From Bog-473 sp963809825 (lineage in GTDB: Bacteria > Actinomycetota > Acidimicrobiia > Acidimicrobiales > RAAP-2): a stretch of 64,000 nt of DNA. Both the position numbers and the translations under genes were made by a program. Below are positions 7,207 through 15,234 of the stretch, one piece after another. The notes beneath the pieces were generated by a model. That model made no database searches and was not told the DNA's origin. It worked only from the letters and a program-made list of their open reading frames with translations. Within the stretch, counting starts at the first letter, position 1. Every line of letters begins with the position of its first letter. The stretch lies in the NCBI GenBank assembly GCA_963809825.1, contig CAWELJ010000003.1:124001-188000 (forward strand). Reading direction: 5' to 3'.

Positions 7207-8930
7207 CCCGGGCGGGCCCTGTTCGCCGCGGAGACCACTGCGCTCAGTGACGCGTCCAGGATCGACGAGTCGCGCCCCACGCCCCACCACGTCGACCCGT
7301 CCGCCCCGGCCACCTCGACGTAGGCCACGGCCGAGGCGCCCGAGCCCTCGGTGAGCGCGTGCTCGGAGTAGTCCTTCACCTCCAGCACAATACCGAGGTC
7401 GGACTTCAGGGCGGCGACCAGCGCGTCGATCGGCCCGTTCCCCTCGCCCGTCACCGTGCGGTGCTGGCCGTCGACGAGCAGCTGCGCCGTGACGTCCGTG
7501 TGGCCCTTCCCGGTCGTCACCTCGCTCGTGATCAGCCGCAGCCCGGCGTCCTCGGGCAGGTAGATCTCCTCGAAGACGTCCCACATCTGGCCCGACCGGA
7601 TCACGGTGCCGCTCGCCTCGGTGATCTCCTGCACCCGCTTGGAGAACTCGATCTGCAGCCGCCGCGGCAGGTCCAGCCCGTGGTCGGTGTCCATGACGTA
7701 GGCCACCCCGCCCTTGCCCGACTGGCTGTTCACCTGGATGATCGCCTCGTACGTGCGCCCGGTGTGCTTGGGGTCGATGGGCAGGTACGGCACCTCCCAC
7801 TCGCCGTAGTCGTCCCCGATGGCGGCCATCCCCTTCTTGATGGCGTCCTGGTGCGAGCCCGAGAAGGCCGTGTAGACGAGGTCCCCGGCATAGGGGTGGC
7901 GCGGGTGGACCGGCAGCCGGGTGGCGTACTCGGCGACCCGGCGCACCTTCTCGATGTCCCTGAAGTCCAGCGTCGGGTCCACCCCCTGCGAGAACAGGTT
8001 CATGGCCAGCGTCACGATGTCGACGTTGCCGGTGCGCTCGCCGTTCCCGAACAGCGTGCCCTCCACCCGGTCCGCGCCGGCCAGCACGGCCAATTCGGCG
8101 GCGGCCACGGCGGTGCCGCGGTCGTTGTGCGGGTGCAGGCTGAGCACGATGGCGTCGCGGTCCTTGATGGTGCGGCCGAACCACTCGATCACGTCGGCGT
8201 ACACGTTGGGGCTGTACATCTCGACCGTGGCCGGGAGGTTGAGGATCATCGGCCGCTCCGGCGTCGGCTGCAGCACGTCCATGACCGCCTCGCAGATCTC
8301 GACCGCGAAGTCGGGCTCGGTCCCGGTGAAGCTCTCGGGCGAGTACTCGTACCTGACCTCGGTGCCCGAGAGCTGGGCCTCGTACTTCTTGCACAGCTCG
8401 GCGGCCTTCACCGCGATGTCGACGATGCCGGCCCTGTCGAGCCCGAACACGACGCGCCGCTGCAGCTCGGAGACGGAGTTGTAGAAGTGCACCACGGCCT
8501 GGCGGGCGCCGGCCAACGACTCGAAGGTGCGCTCGATCAGCTCCTGGCGGCACTGGACGAGCACCTGGATCTCGACGTCGTCGGGGATGATGCCCTCGTC
8601 GATGATGAGGCGCTGGAAGTCGAAGTCCGTCTGCGACGCGGACGGGAAGCCGACCTCGATCTCCTTGAAGCCGACGTCGACCAGCGTCTGGAACAGCGCC
8701 AGCTTGCGCTCGGAGTCCATGGGATCGATCAGCGCCTGGTTGCCGTCGCGCAGGTCGACGCTGGCCCAGCGCGGCGCCCGCGTGAACTGGCGGTCGGGCC
8801 AGGTGCGGTCCTCCAGCACCAGCGGCACGTGCGAGCGGTACTTACCGAACGGCATGGGCGACGGATCGCAGGGCAGGGCCAGGCGACCCCGCTCCATGTC
8901 GTGACCACTTCCCTTCTGTCCCTCAACCAT
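7203..8930 (-). CDS. leuA: 2-isopropylmalate synthase
   Basis: 575 residues. It condenses 2-oxoisovalerate with acetyl-CoA, the first committed step to leucine. The catalytic DRE-TIM barrel is shown by ASVDLRDGNQALIDPM near the N-terminus, the metal-binding HPHNDRG, and NGERTGNVD; the C-terminal regulatory (leucine-binding) region with VTTGKGHTDVTAQLLVDG is present. Length and motifs fit the long actinobacterial LeuA. ATG 8930 was chosen because AAGGAA lies close upstream; ATG at about 8897 is possible. Upstream lie a leader ORF, two hairpins and a promoter (see separate entries), so leucine control by attenuation is likely. Confidence 0.96.
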   Translation of the reverse strand: MVEGQKGSGHDMERGRLALPCDPSPMPFGKYRSHVPLVLEDRTWPDRQFTRAPRWASVDLRDGNQALIDPMDSERKLALFQTLVDVGFKEIEVGFPSASQTDFDFQRLIIDEGIIPDDVEIQVLVQCRQELIERTFESLAGARQAVVHFYNSVSELQRRVVFGLDRAGIVDIAVKAAELCKKYEAQLSGTEVRYEYSPESFTGTEPDFAVEICEAVMDVLQPTPERPMILNLPATVEMYSPNVYADVIEWFGRTIKDRDAIVLSLHPHNDRGTAVAAAELAVLAGADRVEGTLFGNGERTGNVDIVTLAMNLFSQGVDPTLDFRDIEKVRRVAEYATRLPVHPRHPYAGDLVYTAFSGSHQDAIKKGMAAIGDDYGEWEVPYLPIDPKHTGRTYEAIIQVNSQSGKGGVAYVMDTDHGLDLPRRLQIEFSKRVQEITEASGTVIRSGQMWDVFEEIYLPEDAGLRLITSEVTTGKGHTDVTAQLLVDGQHRTVTGEGNGPIDALVAALKSDLGIVLEVKDYSEHALTEGSGASAVAYVEVAGADGSTWWGVGRDSSILDASLSAVVSAANRARPG

Positions 8931-8982
8931 GTCGTTCCTTCCTTCTCTCTTGCCCATCGGCCCGAACCGGCACCGGCCCAAC

Positions 8983-9015
8983 AAAAAACCCCCTGGCCCT
9001 TCGGCGCAGGAGGTT
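8983..9015 (-). terminator. leuA leader: leuA attenuator terminator
   Basis: On the minus strand AACCTCCTG (9015-9007) pairs over nine positions, one of them G-T, with CAGGGGGTT (8995-8987); the loop is CGCCGAAGGGC and six T residues follow directly (8988-8983). This is a textbook Rho-independent terminator placed between the leader ORF and leuA, 53 bases before the leuA ATG. Such a site inside a biosynthetic leader is expected to stop transcription when leucine is plentiful. Confidence 0.85.
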
Positions 9016-9019
9016 GCGA

Positions 9020-9041
9020 GCGAACGCGATGTGGCGTTCGC
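9020..9041 (-). promoter_or_regulatory. leuA leader: leuA leader hairpin upstream of the terminator
   Basis: GCGAACGC (9020-9027) and GCGTTCGC (9034-9041) form a perfect 8-bp stem with a 6-base loop immediately after the leader stop codon. A ribosome sitting on the Leu codons or on the stop would mask it differently, which is the usual switch logic of an amino-acid attenuator. Exact alternative pairings would need folding. Confidence 0.65.
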
Positions 9042-9043
9042 CG

Positions 9044-9082
9044 TCAGGTAAGCAGCAGCTCGGAGGTGGCGGGCTTCTTCAT
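9044..9082 (-). CDS. leuL: Leucine leader peptide
   Basis: A 12-codon ORF, MKKPATSELLLT, ending in three consecutive leucine codons just before Thr and stop. It lies 114 bases upstream of leuA with the hairpins between them. No ribosome site is evident, but the -10 box places the transcript start within a few bases of the ATG, fitting leaderless translation. The three clustered Leu codons are the sensor: a starved ribosome stalls there. Confidence 0.8.
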   Translation of the reverse strand: MKKPATSELLLT

Positions 9083-9092
9083 TTCGGGCGCA

Positions 9093-9121
9093 ATTGTCCC
9101 ATTGGACGGCCCCAACGTCAA
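9093..9121 (-). promoter_or_regulatory. leuA leader promoter
   Basis: TTGACG (minus strand, 9121-9116) and GACAAT (9098-9093) are separated by 17 bases. The expected start point is a few bases before the leader ATG at 9082. The -35 box overlaps the stop codon of the upstream VOC gene, so the two genes abut without spacer. The -10 resembles CACAAT at the ilvB leader. Confidence 0.7.
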
Positions 9122-9474
9122 GGGCGCCGCAGGCGGGAGCCGAAACGCAGCAGGTTGCCGTCGCCGTCGGTATGCGCCGCCTCCCACACGCCGAACCCGG
9201 GATCGAAGAGGTCCGTCGTCTCCCCCACTCCCGCCGCCCGCCACTCGGACCACAGGGCGTCCGCGTCGTCCACCGCGATGTAGGCCGCGCCCCGCTGATC
9301 CGCCGGACCGAGGTCCGGGGTGTCCCGGAAATGGATCCGGACCCCGTCCCGGGAGGCGGTTCCGTAGCCTCCCTCGTGCACGAGCACCTCGAAGCCGAGG
9401 GCCTCGTAGTGCGACCGCATCGCGTCCATGTCCGCCGTGGGGAAGATGGGGGCGATGCTCTCGAAGGTGGCCAT
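9118..9474 (-). CDS. VOC (glyoxalase/bleomycin-resistance-like) protein
   Basis: 118 residues with two beta-alpha-beta-beta-beta modules: FESIAPIFPTADMDAMRSHYEALGFEV and a second from GAAYIAVDDADALWSEWRAAGVG through FGVWEAAHTDGDGNLLRFGSR. Resembles bleomycin-binding/VOC proteins, which bind metals or sequester aromatic drugs; the specific role is unknown. It lies upstream of leuA on the same strand but has its own start. Confidence 0.86.
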   Translation of the reverse strand: MATFESIAPIFPTADMDAMRSHYEALGFEVLVHEGGYGTASRDGVRIHFRDTPDLGPADQRGAAYIAVDDADALWSEWRAAGVGETTDLFDPGFGVWEAAHTDGDGNLLRFGSRLRRP

Positions 9475-9498
9475 GGCGGGTCACGCTACCGTTGTCGG

Positions 9499-9669
9499 AT
9501 GCGTCGCCTCCTGTGGATACTGTTCCGGGCCGCCCTGGTGATCGGCGTGCTGGCGCTCGTGCGCGCCGTCCTGCTCGACCGCGCGCCGCAGCGCGCGCTC
9601 CACGGCAGCGAGCCGGTCATCGGCAGCCTCGATACGTGGCCCGCCGTCCCGCGCAAGATCAGAGCGTGA
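9499..9669 (+). CDS. Small single-pass membrane protein
   Basis: 56 residues beginning MRRLLWILFRAALVIGVLALVRAVLL, a basic start and one hydrophobic helix (about 4-26), then a hydrophilic tail ending PAVPRKIRA. TACCGT lies 8 bases upstream of the ATG, consistent with a leaderless transcript. It is convergent with serA and overlaps its 3' end by 11 bases. No family recognised. Confidence 0.6.
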   Translation: MRRLLWILFRAALVIGVLALVRAVLLDRAPQRALHGSEPVIGSLDTWPAVPRKIRA

Positions 9670-11229
9670 CGCGGTGGATGTCGAGGATCCCCTCGTCGCC
9701 CCGCAGTTGTTCCACCACGAGGTCGGGTGCCGGCGTGGACGTCGAGATGATCATCATGGCCGTCGACGTCTCGGGGGAGGGCCCCACGGCCATCGACGAG
9801 ATGGAGACGCCGGCCGCCCCGAGCGCGGTCCCCACGATCCCGATCACGCCCGGCCGGTCGTCGTTGCGCACGACGAGCATGTGCTCGGACGGCGGGACCT
9901 CGACCAGGTGGTCGTCGACGACGACGATGCGGGGCTCGGTGCGCAGTCCGACCGTGATCAGCGTGCCGGCGACCGAGTGTGAGCCCGAGCGGAGCGTGAG
10001 CAGCGACTTGTAGTCGTGCGAGGTCGACGTCGAGGACTCGCGCACTGCAGGCCACGCCGCTCCGCCAGCTGCGGCGCGTTGACGTAGGAGACGGGCTCCT
10101 CGGTCGAACCGCCGAAGATCCCCTTGAGGACGGAGAGCGTGAGGATGCCGGTGCTCTCCCCCGCCAGCTCGCCCTGGTACTCCATGTCGATGGCGTCGGG
10201 CAGCCCGTCGTGCAGCCCGACGAAGAAGCGCCCCAGCTGCTCGGCCAGGCCCATGAACGTGCGCACCGTGTCGGAGACGTCCCGCGCGGCGACGTTGACC
10301 GCATAGGGGACGAAGTCGCCCGCCAGCGCCAGCAGCACCTGCTCGGCGATCGTCACGCCCGCCTTGTCCTGCGCCTCCTCGGTCGACGCCCCGAGATGCG
10401 GCGACACCACGACCCCGGGCAGCTCGAAGAGCGGCGACTCGGTGCACGGCTCGGTGGCGAAGACGTCGAGCCCCGCTCCGGCCACGACGCCGTCCCTGAT
10501 GGCGTCGGCCAGCGCCTCCTCGTCCACGATGCCACCCCGCGCCGTGTTCACGATGCGGATGCCCGGCTTGGCCTTGGCGAGGAGGTCGCGCCCGAACAGG
10601 CCGATGGTCTCGGGTGTCTTGGGCGTGTGGATGGAGACGAAGTCGGCCTCCGCGACCAACTCCTCGATGCTGACCAGGCGCACCCCCATCGCCCGCGCCC
10701 GCTCCTGGGACACGAAGGGGTCGAAGCCGATGAGCTCCATGCCGAAGGCGTGGGCGCGCTGGGCCACCAGCGAGCCCGCCCGGCCGAGCCCGACGACGCC
10801 GAGCACCTTGCCGTGCAGCTCGACGCCCTCCCACTTGGAGCGCTCCCAGCGCCCGGCCACCAGCGCGGCGTGCGCCTGCGGGATGTTGCGCGCCTGCGCC
10901 AGCAGCAGCGCCATCGCCTGCTCGGCGACCGAGAGGATGTTCGACGTCGGCGCGTTGACGACCATGACGCCGCGGTCGGTGGCGGCGGTCACGTCGACGT
11001 TGTCGAGGCCGACCCCGGCCCGCCCCACGACCGCCAGACTGGTCCCGGCCGCCAGCACGTCCGCCGTCACCTGCGTGGCTGACCGAATGATCAGCGCGTG
11101 CGCGCCGGCGATCGCCTCGAGCAGTTGCTCGGGGCTCAGGCCCTCCTGCACGTCGACCTCGTGACCCGCGTCCGCCAGCAGGTCGAGCCCGCTCTGCGCG
11201 ATCTTCTCCGTTACCAATACCCGTGCCAC
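9659..11229 (-). pseudogene. serA: D-3-phosphoglycerate dehydrogenase, split by a one-base deletion
   Basis: The N-terminal ~400 residues (from MARVLVTEKIAQSGLDLLADAGHEVDV through GKVLGVVGLGRAGSLVAQRAHAFGM, the NAD fold, to the intervening domain and NAPQLAERRG) are in one frame; the remainder (VRESSTSTSHDYKSLLTLRSGSH to the C-terminal ACT domain MLVVRNDDRPGVIGIVGTALGAAGV) is in another, ending at 9659. At about 10046 the minus strand reads CTGCAGTGCGCG; adding one G (CAGGTG) restores GLQVRESS, as in normal SerA. Together they give a normal-length enzyme for serine synthesis. Serine auxotrophy is unlikely given serC and aspC beside it, so an assembly error is the probable cause. GTG start. 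Confidence 0.92.
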
Positions 11230-11277
11230 CGCGGTGGTCTCCTCACTCCCCCCGCCCGAACCCCCCGCCGAACGTTG

Positions 11278-12516
11278 TCAGTCTTGCGCCTCGGCGAAGA
11301 GGCTGGCCAACCGGGACACGCCTTCGACGAGGTCGTCGTCGCCCAGTGCGTAGGACATGCGGAAATAGCCGGGCGCGCCGAACGCCTCACCCGGGACCAC
11401 CGCCACCTTGGCCTCGTTGATGCAGATCTCGGCCAGCTCCGCGGAGCTCGCCGGACGTTGTCCCCGGAGGCTCCGGCCGAGCAGCCCCTTGACCGAGGGG
11501 TAGGCGTAGAACGCACCTTCGGGCTCGACGCAGACGATCCCTTCGATGTCGTTGAGCATCGTGACGATGGTCCGGCGCCGACGGTCGAAGGCCTCCCGCA
11601 TCATGGCGACGTCCTCGAGCCCGCCGGCCACGGCGGCCAGCGCGGCCCGCTGCGCCACGTTGGAGACGTTGGACGTCTCGTGGCTCTGAATGTTGGTGGC
11701 CGCCGCGATGGCGTCGCCCGGCCCGATGAGCCACCCGACGCGCCAGCCCGTCATGGCGTAGGTCTTGGCCACGCCGTTGGCCACCAGGCAGCGGTCGGCC
11801 AGCTCGGGCACGAGGACCGGCATGGAGTGGTGCTCGGCGCCGCCGTAGACCAGGTGCTCGTAGATCTCGTCGGTGAGGACCCAGATGCCCTTGGCCAGTG
11901 CCCAGCGACCGATCGCCTCGATCTCGTGGCGCGGGTACACCGCCCCCGTCGGGTTGGACGGGGAGACGAACAGCAGCGCCTTGGTGTTCGGGGTCCACGC
12001 GGCCTCGAGGTCCTCCACCGTGGAGCGGAAGCCGGTCGTCTCGTCGGAGGAGACGACGACCGGGGTCCCACCCGCCAGGCCGATCGCTTCGGGGTAGGTG
12101 GTCCAGTAGGGGGCGAGCACCAGGATCTCGTCGCCGGGGTCGCACAGCACCGAGAACGCGTTGGCCACCGCCTGCTTCCCGCCGTTGGTGACCAGCACCT
12201 GGGCGGCCGAGACCATGAGGCCCGAGTCGCGCTCGGTCTTGTCGGCGATCGCCTGGCGCAGCGCGGGGATCCCGCCCGTGGGCGTGTAGTGGTGGTTGGC
12301 CGGGTCACGGCAGGCGGCCACCGCCGCCTCCACGATGTGGGCCGGGGTCGGGAAGTCGGGCTCGCCCGCGCCGAAACCGATGACGTGCTCCCCCGCCGCC
12401 TGCAGGGCCTTCGCCTTGGCGTCCACCGCGAGGGTCGCGGAGGGTGCAACGGCGGCGGCCCGGCGGGAGATCCGGCGGACCTCGGTCGTGGATGGAGTGG
12501 TCGTCACGGGTGCCAT
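11278..12516 (-). CDS. Aspartate/aromatic-type aminotransferase (class I PLP)
   Basis: About 412 residues. The PLP lysine lies in VANGVAKTYAMTGWRVGW (K of AKTYAMTG), with SNPTGAVY and the N-terminal GAGEPDFPTPAHIVEA. These are the hallmarks of subgroup Ib aspartate aminotransferases. ATG 12516 gives the MAPVTTTP start; ATG 12537 is preceded by GGAGGGG 6 bases away and would overlap the divergent serC start. It precedes serA by 48 bases on the same strand and likely shares its transcript. Confidence 0.92.
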   Translation of the reverse strand: MAPVTTTPSTTEVRRISRRAAAVAPSATLAVDAKAKALQAAGEHVIGFGAGEPDFPTPAHIVEAAVAACRDPANHHYTPTGGIPALRQAIADKTERDSGLMVSAAQVLVTNGGKQAVANAFSVLCDPGDEILVLAPYWTTYPEAIGLAGGTPVVVSSDETTGFRSTVEDLEAAWTPNTKALLFVSPSNPTGAVYPRHEIEAIGRWALAKGIWVLTDEIYEHLVYGGAEHHSMPVLVPELADRCLVANGVAKTYAMTGWRVGWLIGPGDAIAAATNIQSHETSNVSNVAQRAALAAVAGGLEDVAMMREAFDRRRRTIVTMLNDIEGIVCVEPEGAFYAYPSVKGLLGRSLRGQRPASSAELAEICINEAKVAVVPGEAFGAPGYFRMSYALGDDDLVEGVSRLASLFAEAQD

Positions 12517-12526
12517 GATCTCATAC

Positions 12527-13651
12527 GTGCCAGACATCAAGATCCCCTCCGAATTGCTCCCCTCCGACGGCCGCTTCGGGTCCGGACCCTCCAAGGTCCG
12601 CCCGGCGCAGATCGACGCGCTGGCCGCAGTGGCCGGGACCTACCTGGGCACCAGCCACCGCCAGAAGACGGTCAAGACACAGGTCGGCCGGGTGCGCGCC
12701 GGCATGCGCCAGCTGTTCTCCCTCCCCGACGGCTACGAGGTCGTGCTCGGCAACGGGGGGACGACCTGCTTCTGGGACGCGGCCACCTTCGGGCTGATCG
12801 AGGAGCAGAGCCAACACCTCAGCTTCGGCGAGTTCTCCTCGAAGTTCGCGTCCTGCGTCAAGGCGGCGCCGCACCTCAAGGACCCCCAGGTGATCGAGTC
12901 CGAGGTCGGCACCCACCCCAAGGCGGTGGCCGACCCCTCGGTGGACCTGTACGCCCTGACCCACAACGAGACGTCGACCGGGGTCTCCATGACGATCCGG
13001 CGTCCCGAGGGCGCCGACGGCGGCGGACTGGTGGCCGTCGACGGCACGTCGGGAGCGGGCGGGCTCCGGGTCGACCCCGCCGAATTCGACGCCTACTACC
13101 TGGCGCCGCAGAAGTGCTTCGCCAGCGACGGCGGGCTCTACGTCGCCCTCATGTCGCCGGCCGCGCTCGAGCGGGTGGAGCGCATCGCCGCCTCGGGGAG
13201 GTGGATCCCCACGTTCCTCGACCTCAAGACCGCCGTCGACAACTCGGTGCAGGACCAGACCTACAACACGCCGGCGCTGGCCACCATCTTCATGCTGGCC
13301 GAGCAGCTGGACTGGATGAACGGCAACGGTGGCCTGGAGTGGACGGCGTCGCGCTGCGACCGCTCGGCCGAGATCCTCTACACCTGGGCCGAGCAGTCCG
13401 GCTTCGCCCGGCCCTTCGTGGAGAACCCCGCCGACCGCAGCCACGTCGTCGGCACCATTGATTTTGTGGATGCGATCGACGCCAGCGCGGTGGCAGCGAT
13501 ACTCCGCGCCAACGGGATCGTCGACACCGAGCCCTACCGCAAGCTCGGTCGCAACCAGCTCCGCATCGCGATGTTCCCGGCGATCGAGCCCGACGACGTC
13601 GCGTCGCTGTGCGGCTGCATCACCCACGTGGTGGGCGCGCTGGCGAGCTGA
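12527..13651 (+). CDS. serC: Phosphoserine aminotransferase
   Basis: 374 residues, close to the actinobacterial SerC length. DGRFGSGPSKVR is the signature start, and AYYLAPQKCFASDGGLYVALMSP contains the PLP lysine (APQK). It converts 3-phosphohydroxypyruvate to phosphoserine, next to serA. The start is uncertain: GTG 12527 has the -10-like CATGAT ending 7 bases upstream (leaderless); ATG 12515 is 12 bases earlier and overlaps the divergent aminotransferase ATG (CATG). Confidence 0.93.
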   Translation: MPDIKIPSELLPSDGRFGSGPSKVRPAQIDALAAVAGTYLGTSHRQKTVKTQVGRVRAGMRQLFSLPDGYEVVLGNGGTTCFWDAATFGLIEEQSQHLSFGEFSSKFASCVKAAPHLKDPQVIESEVGTHPKAVADPSVDLYALTHNETSTGVSMTIRRPEGADGGGLVAVDGTSGAGGLRVDPAEFDAYYLAPQKCFASDGGLYVALMSPAALERVERIAASGRWIPTFLDLKTAVDNSVQDQTYNTPALATIFMLAEQLDWMNGNGGLEWTASRCDRSAEILYTWAEQSGFARPFVENPADRSHVVGTIDFVDAIDASAVAAILRANGIVDTEPYRKLGRNQLRIAMFPAIEPDDVASLCGCITHVVGALAS

Positions 13652-13658
13652 ACTGGGC

Positions 13659-14531
13659 TCAGCCGAGCGCGAAACCCGTCGAGGTCAACAGCCGCTCGCT
13701 CTCGTCCCACAGTTGCGCCGCAGCTTCGTCGTCACGAGCGTTCCGGCTCATGTGACCCGGCTTGGAGCGGACCCAGTACATGCCGGTCCTCGTCGCCACG
13801 TCGGGCGACGTGGCGAGGTGCAGCGAAGTCTTGGCTCCTCGCCGGGGGCTGATCTCGAACGGCCGCACGAGCCGCATCCCGAAGCCCATGAACCCGGTCA
13901 GGTCGCCGTCCATCCCGAAGTCGCTGCGCACCGGTCCGGGGTGGACCGCGTTCGCGGTGACCCCGGTGCCGGCGAGCCGCTTCGCCAGCTGCCGCGTGAA
14001 GAGCACGTTGGCCAGCTTGGACCGGCAGTAGGCCTCCATCGCCTCGTAGCTCTTCTCGCTCAGCAGGTCGTCGAAGCGCATGCCGTGCCATGCCGCATGG
14101 TGCCCGACGGATGTGACGTTGACGACCCGCGAGGGGGCGCTGGCGCGCAGGCGATCGAGCAGGAGGTTGGTCAGGTAGAAGGGCCCCAGGTGGTTGACGC
14201 CGAAGGTGTACTCGACGCCCTGCGCGGTAACGGTGCGCTGGGACCACGTCCCGCCGGCGTTGTTGACGAGGACGTCGAGCCGCTCCCAGCGCGACAGCAC
14301 CTCGTCGGCCGCCTTCCTGACCGAGGCCAGGTCGGCGAGGTCGAGCGACACGACGTGCACGTCGTCGTTCCAGGTGCGCTTGGTCACTTCCGAGGCCGCC
14401 GCCTCGGCCTTGTCCCGGTTCCGGCAGGCCAGGATGGTCGTCGCCTCGAGCGCCGCCACCCCGACCGCCGTCTCGAATCCGATGCCCACGTTGGCGCCGG
14501 TGACGACGACGACCTTGCCTTGCATGCTCAT
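13659..14531 (-). CDS. SDR-family oxidoreductase (retinol dehydrogenase-like)
   Basis: 290 residues. TGANVGIGFETA near the N-terminus is the NAD(P) glycine motif, followed by VLVNNAGG and the catalytic YCRSK (Tyr-x-x-x-Lys) with VVNVTSVGHH supplying Ser. HPGPVRSDFG follows. Resembles the broad retinol/photochlorophyllide-type SDR group; substrate unknown. Convergent with serC, 7 bases apart. Confidence 0.88.
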   Translation of the reverse strand: MSMQGKVVVVTGANVGIGFETAVGVAALEATTILACRNRDKAEAAASEVTKRTWNDDVHVVSLDLADLASVRKAADEVLSRWERLDVLVNNAGGTWSQRTVTAQGVEYTFGVNHLGPFYLTNLLLDRLRASAPSRVVNVTSVGHHAAWHGMRFDDLLSEKSYEAMEAYCRSKLANVLFTRQLAKRLAGTGVTANAVHPGPVRSDFGMDGDLTGFMGFGMRLVRPFEISPRRGAKTSLHLATSPDVATRTGMYWVRSKPGHMSRNARDDEAAAQLWDESERLLTSTGFALG

Positions 14532-14626
14532 GGGAGACGTCAGCCTACGCAGATGGACCGCGGATCGTGTGGCCCACGGGGGATCTCGGTAGCTTCGGGC
14601 TCGATGAGAGCGGGACTCGTCGATCC

Positions 14627-14809
14627 GTGAGCATCGTCTCGAGCTCCACGCTCGACGGGTGGCTGCTGCAGGTGCTGGTCACACCCGAGGGGCAGGCATA
14701 TCCCTACCCCTACTACGCGCGCATGCGCGCCGAGGCCCGGGCCAACCGGACCGCGTTCGGGCCTTACGTCGTCAACGGCTACGAGGCGTGCGCCAGGCCG
14801 CGGCGGTAG
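14627..14809 (+). pseudogene. Truncated cytochrome P450, N-terminal fragment
   Basis: From GTG 14627 the frame reads TLDGWLLQVLVTPEG, then YPYPYYARMRAEARANRTAFGPYVVNGYEACA, the proline-rich start and first helices of a cytochrome P450 (~400 residues normally). Right after GYEACA, where VLRD usually follows, the frame runs into unrelated DNA and stops at 14809. About 60 residues survive; haem-binding region absent. The cut is at 14788-14794, where it meets the truncated SRPBCC gene on the other strand. Confidence 0.7.
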
Positions 14810-14874
14810 CGCAGGACCGACACGTCGCCGGCCCGCTCCAGGGTGCCGTATTGGTCGTCCTCGGCCGCGCTCAT
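14779..14874 (-). pseudogene. Truncated SRPBCC gene, N-terminal fragment
   Basis: Directly after the ArsR gene (ATGA overlap at 14871-14874) starts MSAAEDDQYGTLERAGDVSVLRYRRGLAHA, the normal start of an ArsR-partnered SRPBCC protein, where the next residues would be PPEKVW. It stops after about 31 residues at 14779 where it meets the P450 fragment. The shared bases GTGCGCC (14788-14794) fit both genes, which suggests a deletion through a 7-bp microhomology. Confidence 0.7.
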
Positions 14875-15191
14875 GCCCATTCCTCCCCATCCATGATCTC
14901 GAGGTGCCGCTCCAGCGCGTTCAGGTGGGTGGCCCAGCGGCGCCGGTAGGGCGCCAGCCACTCGTCGACCTCACGCAGCGGCTCGGCCCGCACCCGGTAG
15001 ATCCGGCGCTGCGCCTCGGTCCGTGACTCGACCAGACCGGCGTCGCGCAGAACCTTGAGGTGCTTGGAGACAGCCGGTTGGCTGAGCGACAGGGCGCCGA
15101 CCAGCTCACCCACCGGTCGCTCCCCCTGCATCAGCAGATCGAGGATGCGTCGTCGGCTCTCCTCCGCCAGCACCTCGAAAGTGGCCGTCAC
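14871..15191 (-). CDS. ArsR-family winged-helix repressor (third copy)
   Basis: 106 residues: FEVLAEESRRRILDLLMQGERPVGELVGALSLSQPAVSKHLKVLRDAGLVESRTEAQRRIYRVRAEPL. GTG start at 15191, with promoter and palindrome just upstream. The stop overlaps the ATG of the truncated SRPBCC gene, so the repressor is intact but its partner is lost. Confidence 0.9.
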   Translation of the reverse strand: MTATFEVLAEESRRRILDLLMQGERPVGELVGALSLSQPAVSKHLKVLRDAGLVESRTEAQRRIYRVRAEPLREVDEWLAPYRRRWATHLNALERHLEIMDGEEWA

Positions 15192-15194
15192 ACA

Positions 15195-15227
15195 GCTAGT
15201 ATTCTCCTAGCCGTATATAACTGTCAA
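15195..15227 (-). promoter_or_regulatory. Promoter and palindromic operator of the third ArsR gene
   Basis: On the minus strand TTGACA (15227-15222) is followed after 18 bases by AATACT, and the GTG start is about 9 bases further, so the transcript is probably leaderless. GCTAG (15195-15199) and CTAGC (15207-15211), perfect inverted arms around a 7-base spacer, overlap the -10 region. Position and symmetry suit autorepression by the ArsR protein. Confidence 0.7.
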
Positions 15228-15234
15228 GGGATAT

